The notes under the pieces: model-generated
What the model was told of the DNA's origin: nothing
The model's database searches: none
Seen by the model: only the letters and a program-made list of their open reading frames with translations
Made by a program: the position numbers and the translations under genes
In this document: in pieces, positions 1 through 5,237 of the stretch
Numbering within the stretch: the stretch's first letter is position 1
How the letters are laid out: each line of letters begins with the position of its first letter
Source: Candidatus Atribacteria bacterium 1244-E10-H5-B2
GTDB taxonomy: Bacteria > Atribacterota > JS1 > SB-45 > 34-128
Assembly (NCBI GenBank): GCA_003575245.1
Contig: NMQN01000896.1
Span: forward strand, 1-6,451
DNA length: 6,451 nt
Direction: 5' to 3'

Positions 1-1450
1 GCATCTCCTTTTTAAACCAGATTCTAATCCTATTTTTTGCCCCTGATGTCTTGGCTATCTTTAACCAATCTCTACTGGGGCCTCGGCTTGATTTGGAAGT
101 TAATATCTCTACAATATCTCCGCTCTTCAATTTACAATCTAAAGGAACTATCTTTTTATTAACTTTAGCCCCTACACATCTATGACCTACGTCTGTATGA
201 ATAAGATAGGCGAAATCTATAGGCGTAGAACCTAAAGGTAATATCTTCACATCGCCTTTGGGAGTAAAAGTAAAAACTTCATCCTGGAAAAGACCTATTT
301 TTAAGTTTTCCATAAATTCCTTGGGATCTTTCAAATCTTTCTGCCATTCTAATATCTGTCTTAACCAGGAAAGTCTCTCCTCTAATTTCTTATCCTTTTT
401 TAAATCAACCTTCTCTTTATATTTCCAATGAGCAGCTATTCCATATTCAGCAGTTTTATGCATCTCCCAAGTACGAATTTGTATTTCTAAAGGTTCGCCT
501 TTGGGAGTTACCACTGTAGTGTGTAAAGACTGATACATATTTGATTTAGGCATAGCAATATAGTCTTTAAATCTACCGGGCATGGGTTTCCAAATTGAAT
601 GTAATAATCCCAAAACCGCATAACAATCTCTGACAGAATTGCAAATTATTCTAATTGCAATTAAATCATATATCTGGAAAAAATCTTTTTCCCCCTTCTC
701 CATCTTTTTATAGATGCTATAAATATTTTTAGGACGACCTTGAATTTCCGCCTTTATTTTTACCTTTTGTATCTCTTTTTTTATAACCTCTTTTATCGAT
801 TCTACATAACTTTCTCTTTCCAGACGATTTTTTGCAATTCTATTAACTACCCCTTTGTATTTCATTGGCTCTAAATAACGTAAGGAAAGATCTTCCAATT
901 CCCACTGAATCCTGGAAATACCTAATCTATTGGCAATAGGAACATAAATTTCCAGTGTTTCTCGAGCTACTTTTACTCTCTTGTGAGGTGGTATATATTG
1001 TAGAGTCCTCATATTATTCAAGCGGTCTGCTAATTTTATCAAAATAACTCTTACGTCTTCTGCCATAGCCAAAAACATTTTACGAAAATTTTCGGCTTGC
1101 TGCTCTTCTCGTGTTTTAAAAGAAATTTTACTTAATTTCGTGACACCATTAACCAACATTGCTATTTCTTCGCCAAACTCTCCTTCAATAGTAGATAATG
1201 GAGTATCAGTATCCTCTAGTATGTCATGCAAAATCCCCGCTGCAATAGTAATTACGTCAAGCTCCAAATCAGCCAATATTTTAGCTACTTCTAAAAGATG
1301 TAAAGTATAAGGTGCTCCGGAATACCTCTTTTGTTCCCGGTGGGCTTTTGCAGAATATTTGTAGACTTTTTTCACTAAGCTCAAATCAGCTTGAGGAGCA
1401 TATTGGGATATTCTTTTTAAGATATATCTTATTAAAGTGAATTGAGAAAT
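1..1450 (-). CDS. rel: Bifunctional (p)ppGpp synthetase/hydrolase (RelA/SpoT family), C-terminus cut by window edge
   Basis: Makes and degrades the stringent-response alarmone (p)ppGpp in the cytoplasm. I translated an unbroken frame of about 483 codons leaving the window at base 1. Numbering from the ATT at 1450-1448, the N-terminal HD hydrolase domain has AHREQ (36-40), H51, the pair H75-D76 in ILHDILEDTD, and LADR with D142 and N146. These match the metal and catalytic residues of Rel hydrolases, so hydrolase activity is expected. The synthetase domain (about 235-345) has D262, the bifunctional-type RFKD motif (293-296), the YQSLHTTV loop (306-313), E322 and EYGIAAHW (335-342). A TGS domain spans about 389-450. 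The helical and ACT regions of the usual 720-750 residues lie outside the window. A TAA at 1456-1454 closes the frame. No ATG, GTG or TTG occurs before TTG at 1384, which would remove the first helix, so ATT at 1450 (or 1453) is chosen. Family certain; start inferred. Confidence 0.95.
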   Translation of the reverse strand, partial: MSQFTLIRYILKRISQYAPQADLSLVKKVYKYSAKAHREQKRYSGAPYTLHLLEVAKILADLELDVITIAAGILHDILEDTDTPLSTIEGEFGEEIAMLVNGVTKLSKISFKTREEQQAENFRKMFLAMAEDVRVILIKLADRLNNMRTLQYIPPHKRVKVARETLEIYVPIANRLGISRIQWELEDLSLRYLEPMKYKGVVNRIAKNRLERESYVESIKEVIKKEIQKVKIKAEIQGRPKNIYSIYKKMEKGEKDFFQIYDLIAIRIICNSVRDCYAVLGLLHSIWKPMPGRFKDYIAMPKSNMYQSLHTTVVTPKGEPLEIQIRTWEMHKTAEYGIAAHWKYKEKVDLKKDKKLEERLSWLRQILEWQKDLKDPKEFMENLKIGLFQDEVFTFTPKGDVKILPLGSTPIDFAYLIHTDVGHRCVGAKVNKKIVPLDCKLKSGDIVEILTSKSSRGPSRDWLKIAKTSGAKNRIRIWFKKEM

Positions 1451-1454
1451 AATT

Positions 1455-1478
1455 TACACCTTCTTTGATCGAAGTGTA
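1455..1478 (-). promoter_or_regulatory. rel Shine-Dalgarno within a possible hairpin
   Basis: On the minus strand GAAGGTG at 1463-1457 resembles a Shine-Dalgarno site; GAAGG ends 8 bases before the ATT at 1450. The upstream stretch TACACTTC (1478-1471) can pair with GAAGGTGTA (1463-1455) across a 7-base loop, giving eight pairs with one bulged G. The hairpin would bury the ribosome site. Pairing is seen in the sequence; a regulatory role is inference. Confidence 0.45.
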
Positions 1479-1555
1479 GTTACCTGGTCAGTTAGTTAAC
1501 TGGTTAGCTGGTTTATTAATTATCCAGTTTGCTGGTTAGCAAGTTTGCCAGTTAA
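1476..1555 (-). repeat. Degenerate octamer array, ten units
   Basis: Read on the minus strand from 1555 to 1476, the sequence divides into ten consecutive 8-base units resembling nTAACCAG or nnAACTGG. CTAACCAG occurs exactly twice (1539-1532 and 1507-1500), with close variants TAAACCAG (1515-1508), CTGACCAG (1491-1484) and TTAACTGG (1555-1548). AAC or a near match sits in the same phase in most units. The array ends two bases before the rel leader hairpin's pairing segment is completed, so the two overlap slightly. Period is clear by eye; function unknown. Confidence 0.65.
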
Positions 1556-1560
1556 AATAC

Positions 1561-1588
1561 AGGTTAAAAGTTGCAGGTTTCGAGTTTC
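1561..1588 (-). repeat. Degenerate heptamer array, four units (nnAACYT)
   Basis: On the minus strand four consecutive 7-base units run from 1588 to 1561: GAAACTC, then GAAACCT, then GCAACTT, then TTAACCT. All carry AAC in the same phase. It sits just upstream (in the transcription direction) of the octamer array and shares its AAC core, suggesting a common way of arising. Confidence 0.5.
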
Positions 1589-1594
1589 CGGAAA

Positions 1595-1618
1595 GCATAT
1601 AGGGGCATATTGCATACT
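1595..1618 (+). repeat. GCATA short repeats
   Basis: On the plus strand GCATA occurs three times at 1595, 1605 and 1612. The last two units, GCATATT and GCATACT, are adjacent and 7 bases apart; the first is separated by ten bases. Weak on its own, but it follows the same period as its neighbours. Confidence 0.35.
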
Positions 1619-1622
1619 CCAA

Positions 1623-1650
1623 AAAACTGAAAACTCATAACCGACGACTG
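1623..1650 (-). repeat. Degenerate heptamer array, four units (nRGTnnT)
   Basis: On the minus strand from 1650 to 1623 four 7-base units share RGT at positions 2-4 and T at position 7: CAGTCGT, CGGTTAT, GAGTTTT and CAGTTTT. The period matches that of neighbouring arrays, though the unit sequence differs. Confidence 0.4.
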
Positions 1651-1717
1651 ATTGGCTTTATCTAAAAACGAAAAACTATAAACAAAAAAACCAGTTTTCT
1701 ATCTTGAATTTGTTTTC

Positions 1718-1760
1718 TTAACTAGCTAACTAAATACTAACGACTATTCACTATACACTA
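1718..1760 (-). repeat. TAGTnnn heptamer array beginning at the apt stop codon
   Basis: On the minus strand TAGT recurs at 1760, 1753, 1746, 1739 and 1732, exactly seven bases apart, and again at 1724 after a one-base slip. The three other bases of each unit vary. The first TAG is the apt stop codon. Because 7 is not a multiple of 3, the array puts a TAG in every reading frame within 21 bases. Confidence 0.7.
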
Positions 1761-2276
1761 ATTATACCGAACTAACGAAAAAATATCGTATCCCTTTAAT
1801 TTTTCTCGAGGATCTAAAAATTCAAGTTCAATTATGAAGGAAGCACCTATAACTTTTCCTCCTAATTTTTCAATCAGTTTAAATACTGCAGCTGTGGTAC
1901 CACCTGTAGCAAGAAGGTCATCAATAACCATAATCTTATCTCCGCTATCTACAGCGTCTTTATGCATTTCCAAAACACTTTCCCCATATTCTAATTCGTA
2001 AGATACCTTTTCCACCTCACTGGGTAGTTTTTCTGGCTTTCTAACAGGCAAAAATCCGATCCCTAATTGATAAGCTACTGGAGCACCTATGATAAAACCG
2101 CGAGCTTCTATTCCTACAATATAATCAATTTGGTATTTACTACAATGCTTAGTTATCTCATCAATACTGTATTTGAATGCTTTTTTATCTTTCAATAGAG
2201 TAGTAATGTCTTTGAATTGGATGCCTTTTACCGGAAAATCTGGAATGTTTCTAATTTTATCTTTTAAATCTATCAA
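1758..2276 (-). CDS. apt: Adenine phosphoribosyltransferase
   Basis: Cytoplasmic purine-salvage enzyme joining adenine and PRPP to give AMP and pyrophosphate. The 172-residue product is full length for bacterial APRT (about 170-185) and aligns from end to end with the family as I recall it from Bacillus. Visible motifs are PDFPVKGIQFKDIT near the N-terminus (12-25), EARGF (57-61), the VRKPEKLP loop (78-85), LEYG (95-98) and the PRPP-binding motif VIDDLLATGGT (117-127) with its acidic pair D119-D120. The start is TTG, supported by a perfect AGGAGG at 2291-2286 nine bases upstream and by N-terminal alignment. Only 13 bases separate it from recJ, whose stop overlaps the ribosome site, so the two are probably coupled. 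The stop codon TAG is the first unit of a downstream TAGTnnn array. Identification is secure. Confidence 0.97.
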   Translation of the reverse strand: MIDLKDKIRNIPDFPVKGIQFKDITTLLKDKKAFKYSIDEITKHCSKYQIDYIVGIEARGFIIGAPVAYQLGIGFLPVRKPEKLPSEVEKVSYELEYGESVLEMHKDAVDSGDKIMVIDDLLATGGTTAAVFKLIEKLGGKVIGASFIIELEFLDPREKLKGYDIFSLVRYN

Positions 2277-2285
2277 TTTTATCTG

Positions 2286-2291
2286 CCTCCT
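2286..2291 (-). promoter_or_regulatory. apt Shine-Dalgarno overlapping the recJ stop codon
   Basis: AGGAGG on the minus strand lies nine bases before the apt TTG start. Its first two bases (2291-2290) are the last two of the recJ TAG stop (2292-2290). This supports the TTG start and suggests that ribosomes finishing recJ help start apt. Confidence 0.85.
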
Positions 2292-3987
2292 AAAAAATAG
2301 TTTTTATATCTTTTATATTTAATTGAACATTTTCCGTTCCATTCCACTTATTTAATTCGATATTAAAAGCTAAATCTACTACTTTGTTTTCAGAAAATAT
2401 TTGTTTTCCTATTTTGCTTAATTTAAATCCTATCCCCTCTAATGTTTTATTCCCTTCCTTAATTTTTAGTTTTAGGTGCTCCCTCTTTTCACCAACCAGC
2501 CTCCAATCAGATATTATGTTTTTGTAACTACAAAAGACAGGTTGAGGGTTTCCAATCCCAAATGGCTCTAAAACATTAATATCTTTTACCAAGCCAAAAT
2601 TAATATTGCTTAGTGGAATCTGGACGTCTACTTTTAATTCTGGACTTAAATCATCTTCCTTAATGAAATCTTGAGATATTTCATTTATCCTTAATTTAAA
2701 CTCGGGAATTTTATTAGATTCTATAGTAATACCTGCGGCTAACTCATGACCACCAAAATTTATTAAAATATCCTGGCACAATTCCAAAACATTATATAGA
2801 TGAAAGCCTTTAATGCTCCTTCCTGATCCTTTTGCTATTCCGTCTTTTTTGGAAATAACAATTGTAGGACGATTAAATTCATCTACTAATCTGGAAGCTA
2901 TTATGCCGATTACTCCTTGATTCCAATTTTCCGATGCAAGAACCAATACTTTATTATCTTCTTCCTTTGCTTGTATAGAAGCAAACTCCCTGGCTTCTCT
3001 TAAAATATTATCTCCAATTTCCTGTCTATGTTTGTTTATTTCGCTTAATTTTCGAGATAAATGTTTAGCCTTATATTCAGAATCGGTTAGCAACAATTCT
3101 AAGGCTAATTTAGAATCACCTAACCTTCCTGCTGCATTTATTCGGGGAGCAAGAGCAAAATTAACTTCTTTAGTTCCTAAATTACCATAATTTACTCCAC
3201 TCTCCATTATTAACGCTTTTAAACCTTCTTTCTTGGTTTGATTAAGTGTCTTTAATCCGTATTTAATTAAGATACGATTTTCATCGACAAAAGGAACGGA
3301 ATCAGCAATCGACCCCAATGCAACATAATCAAGCAGACTCCATAAATCATCCTGGTTTTTTTTCAATTTTGAATATAAGGCTTGAGCCACTTTAAAACTT
3401 ACACCCACTCCTGCTAATTCCTTAAAAGGATAATTTGTATCGCATTTGGGGTTTATTATTGCTATTGCAGAAGGAAGGTCTTTTTGGGGTTGATGATGAT
3501 CGGTAATTATAACATCTATACCATAATTGCTTGCTTTCTTTATTTCAGAAATAGAACTAATTCCACAATCAACGGTAATGATTAATTTAATATTATTTTT
3601 AAAAGCAATATCTATAGCTTCTTCATTTAGTCCATATCCCTCTTGAAAGCGATTAGGTATATAGTAGTATAAATTATTGGTGAACTTTTTCAAAATCGAA
3701 AACAATAAGGCAACACTGGTTATTCCATCAACATCGTAATCTCCGTAGATTAATATTCTTTCATTATTCTTTACTGCTCTTAATATTTTGTCTACGGTTT
3801 TCTCCATATCTTGAAAGATATAAGGATCTCTCAAATCTTTAAGATCTGCCTTTAAGAATTTTCTAGCACTTAAAACTTCCTTCGTTCCTCTGTTTATTAG
3901 TAATTGAGCTAAAATCGGGGAGATATTTAATTCTTTGGACAACTCTGATTGTAACTTTTTATCTTCTTTTGATATGTGCCACTCTAT
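2290..3987 (-). CDS. recJ: Single-stranded-DNA-specific exonuclease RecJ, probable ATA start
   Basis: Degrades single-stranded DNA 5' to 3' in recombination and mismatch or base-excision repair, with bound metal ions. Numbering from the proposed ATA start (565 residues, near the 577 of E. coli RecJ), the DHH domain carries DYDVDG (83-88), DCGISS (140-145), DHHQP (163-167) and IADSVP (227-232). The DHHA1 domain has GSGRSIKGFH (387-396) and FGGHELAAG (411-419). The C-terminal OB-type domain begins near LEPFGIGNPQP (473-483). The first usual start, TTG at 3942, lacks a ribosome site and drops 15 residues. Reading upstream adds IEWHISKED, which matches the conserved RWEI/KWHI-like N-terminus of Bacillus-type RecJ. 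That frame has no ATG, GTG or TTG before the stop at 4038-4036, while AAAGGAG lies ten bases before an ATA at 3987. Family certain; ATA start inferred. Confidence 0.96.
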   Translation of the reverse strand: MEWHISKEDKKLQSELSKELNISPILAQLLINRGTKEVLSARKFLKADLKDLRDPYIFQDMEKTVDKILRAVKNNERILIYGDYDVDGITSVALLFSILKKFTNNLYYYIPNRFQEGYGLNEEAIDIAFKNNIKLIITVDCGISSISEIKKASNYGIDVIITDHHQPQKDLPSAIAIINPKCDTNYPFKELAGVGVSFKVAQALYSKLKKNQDDLWSLLDYVALGSIADSVPFVDENRILIKYGLKTLNQTKKEGLKALIMESGVNYGNLGTKEVNFALAPRINAAGRLGDSKLALELLLTDSEYKAKHLSRKLSEINKHRQEIGDNILREAREFASIQAKEEDNKVLVLASENWNQGVIGIIASRLVDEFNRPTIVISKKDGIAKGSGRSIKGFHLYNVLELCQDILINFGGHELAAGITIESNKIPEFKLRINEISQDFIKEDDLSPELKVDVQIPLSNINFGLVKDINVLEPFGIGNPQPVFCSYKNIISDWRLVGEKREHLKLKIKEGNKTLEGIGFKLSKIGKQIFSENKVVDLAFNIELNKWNGTENVQLNIKDIKTIF

Positions 3988-3997
3988 TTTATTTGTG

Positions 3998-4004
3998 CTC
4001 CTTT
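3998..4004 (-). promoter_or_regulatory. recJ Shine-Dalgarno site
   Basis: AAAGGAG on the minus strand lies ten bases before the ATA at 3987-3985 and more than 50 bases before the TTG at 3942. It is the only strong ribosome site near the recJ 5' end and is the main evidence for the upstream start. Confidence 0.7.
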
Positions 4005-4006
4005 CT

Positions 4007-4027
4007 CGTATATCGTATATCGTATAT
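4007..4027 (-). repeat. Three exact tandem copies of ATATACG
   Basis: The minus strand carries ATATACG three times with no mismatch (4027-4021, 4020-4014, 4013-4007), ending two bases before the recJ Shine-Dalgarno begins. It lies in the 64-base gap between the DUF2905 gene and recJ, and has the same 7-base period as the arrays after apt. Confidence 0.85.
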
Positions 4028-4034
4028 TGTTTAT

Positions 4035-4063
4035 ATTATAGCGGGTAGCGTTTAATGTTTAAA
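4035..4063 (-). promoter_or_regulatory. Possible sigma-70-type promoter for recJ
   Basis: On the minus strand a perfect TATAAT (4040-4035) is preceded, after a 17-base spacer, by TTTAAA (4063-4058), which matches four of six bases of TTGACA. The -35 would lie inside the last codons of the DUF2905 gene. Its transcript would begin within or near the ATATACG repeats. AT-rich sequence makes chance matches likely. Confidence 0.35.
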
Positions 4064-4273
4064 TATTCGAAAAATAATAGTTAAAATAATACTTACTAAA
4101 ATACATAATCCCAAAGGGAAGTAAAAGACAAAATTTTTTCTTTGAATTAAAATATCTCCTGGTAATCTCCCCAAAAAAGGCAACTGACCTACTAATAAAA
4201 ATATACCTCCCAAGATAATCAACATTACCCCAAAAAACAGGAGAGTTTTTCCTAACAGATTAAATTCAGACAT
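4052..4273 (-). CDS. DUF2905 family small membrane protein
   Basis: A 73-residue protein with two predicted membrane helices (about 7-29 and 50-68). Between them is the family signature LGRLPGDI (34-41) followed by RKNFVFYFPLG (45-55). These are the hallmarks of DUF2905, a short family of unknown function; the length is normal for it. The ATG start has AAAGGG at 4288-4283, nine bases upstream. It lies 25 bases after secF and is probably co-transcribed with secDF. As I recall, members of this family in Bacillota often sit near ruvB and queA, a neighbourhood also linked to secDF in many genomes, but no function in export or repair is established. Family assignment is good; role unknown. Confidence 0.88.
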   Translation of the reverse strand: MSEFNLLGKTLLFFGVMLIILGGIFLLVGQLPFLGRLPGDILIQRKNFVFYFPLGLCILVSIILTIIFRIFKH

Positions 4274-4298
4274 TTTATTTTTCCCTTTAACAAAATAA

Positions 4299-5213
4299 TT
4301 ACTTTTTGCCTTTTTTTCCGGTAATTCTAATACCTTTTTGATGTATCTTAAATATTTTATTCCACTCTAATAATAAAGGACTGGCAATAAAAATTGAAGA
4401 ATAAGTGCCGGCAATCATTCCTATAAACAAGGCTAAAGCAAAATCAGAAAGTATATTCCCTCCCAAAAAATATAAGGCTAAAACAGGAATAATGGTAGTT
4501 AACGCTGTATTTATTGTTCTGGACAAAGATTGATTAATACTACGATTTATTAAATTTTCAAATGGTTCCCTGGTTTTAAACTTTATATTTTCTCTAAGTC
4601 TATCTAAAATTACTATTGTATTATTTAGAGAATATCCTATTATGGTTAAAACTGCTGCTATTATCGAAATGGTTATTTCTTTCTGCAATAAAGAAAAAAT
4701 ACCCAAAACAATTAAGCAGTCATGAGAAAGTGCTAATATTGAAATAATAGAAAACTTAAATTCAAATCTCATAGTAATATATAGAATGATTCCTATAAAA
4801 GCAAAGAGTAAGGCATAAAGAGCTAACTTTTTTAAATTTTCTCCAATAACCGGTCCCACTGTCTCTACGCGCAATATTTCTAAATCAGTTAAATTTTCTC
4901 TAAAAGCTGACAATATTTCCTTTCTTTGCTCTGAATTAATCTTTTCTGTCCGTATCACAAATTCATTACCTGATAAATTTTGAATAGTGCTTTGGCTTAA
5001 ATTAAATTCACTTAAAACATTTCTAACTTCGGTAGTGGAAACTGACTTATCAAATCTTATTTGAAGTAAAGTCCCCCCGGCAAAATCGATCCCATAATTA
5101 AATCCTTGAAAAATAATTGAAATTAAGCCAACCAGAATGATAACTGCAGAGATAATATAGACTATTCTACTATTTTTAATAAAATCGAACTTCTTTTTTC
5201 CAATTAAATCCAT
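4299..5213 (-). CDS. secF: Protein translocase subunit SecF
   Basis: Membrane partner of SecD in the SecDF complex, which uses the proton gradient to help draw proteins out of the SecYEG channel. The 304-residue product has six expected membrane helices: one at about 17-36, then five from 128 to 283, with an extracytoplasmic domain between the first two. Visible motifs are GIDFAGGT (41-48), VGPVIG (119-124), LSHD (162-165), GYSLNNTIVILDRLREN (193-209) and SLSRTINT (229-236). R232 aligns with the essential Arg of the family (E. coli R247). Residue 198 is Asn (codon AAT) where most SecF proteins have Asp in GYSxND (E. coli D213). The ATG start has AGGAGG at 5228-5223, nine bases upstream, and is 24 bases after secD. 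The Lys-rich tail is ordinary. Confidence 0.97.
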   Translation of the reverse strand: MDLIGKKKFDFIKNSRIVYIISAVIILVGLISIIFQGFNYGIDFAGGTLLQIRFDKSVSTTEVRNVLSEFNLSQSTIQNLSGNEFVIRTEKINSEQRKEILSAFRENLTDLEILRVETVGPVIGENLKKLALYALLFAFIGIILYITMRFEFKFSIISILALSHDCLIVLGIFSLLQKEITISIIAAVLTIIGYSLNNTIVILDRLRENIKFKTREPFENLINRSINQSLSRTINTALTTIIPVLALYFLGGNILSDFALALFIGMIAGTYSSIFIASPLLLEWNKIFKIHQKGIRITGKKGKK

Positions 5214-5237
5214 TAAATATATCCTCCTTAATTATGT

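Larger units (their letters stand above)
1454..1757. other. Gap between apt and rel, about 300 bases, rich in short-period repeats
   Basis: No credible gene is present on either strand. The stretch is a patchwork of short degenerate tandem arrays of period 7 or 8, listed separately, linked by AT-rich sequence. It should carry the rel leader and possibly a rel promoter, but I see no -35/-10 pair with good spacing and no convincing terminator after apt. Read-through from apt into rel is therefore possible but not shown. Confidence 0.7.

Noticed and set aside
1439..1500. Frameshift or lost N-terminus of rel explaining the missing start
   Set aside because: Length matches known Rel proteins when the frame starts at ATT 1450, and neither other frame upstream offers a homologous N-terminus or an ATG close by.
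1508..1530. GGATAATTAATAA on the minus strand as a rel -10 element
   Set aside because: No -35 match at suitable spacing, and the sequence is part of the octamer array.
1681..1705. Possible terminator after apt (AAAAC then GTTTTTTT on the minus strand)
   Set aside because: The stem would be only four A-T pairs with a four-base loop and no G-C clamp; too weak to call.
1476..1760. Repeat region as a CRISPR array
   Set aside because: Units are 7-8 bases, degenerate and without spacers; no cas gene is nearby.
3940..3942. TTG as the recJ start
   Set aside because: No ribosome site is near it and it drops conserved N-terminal residues that are present upstream in frame.
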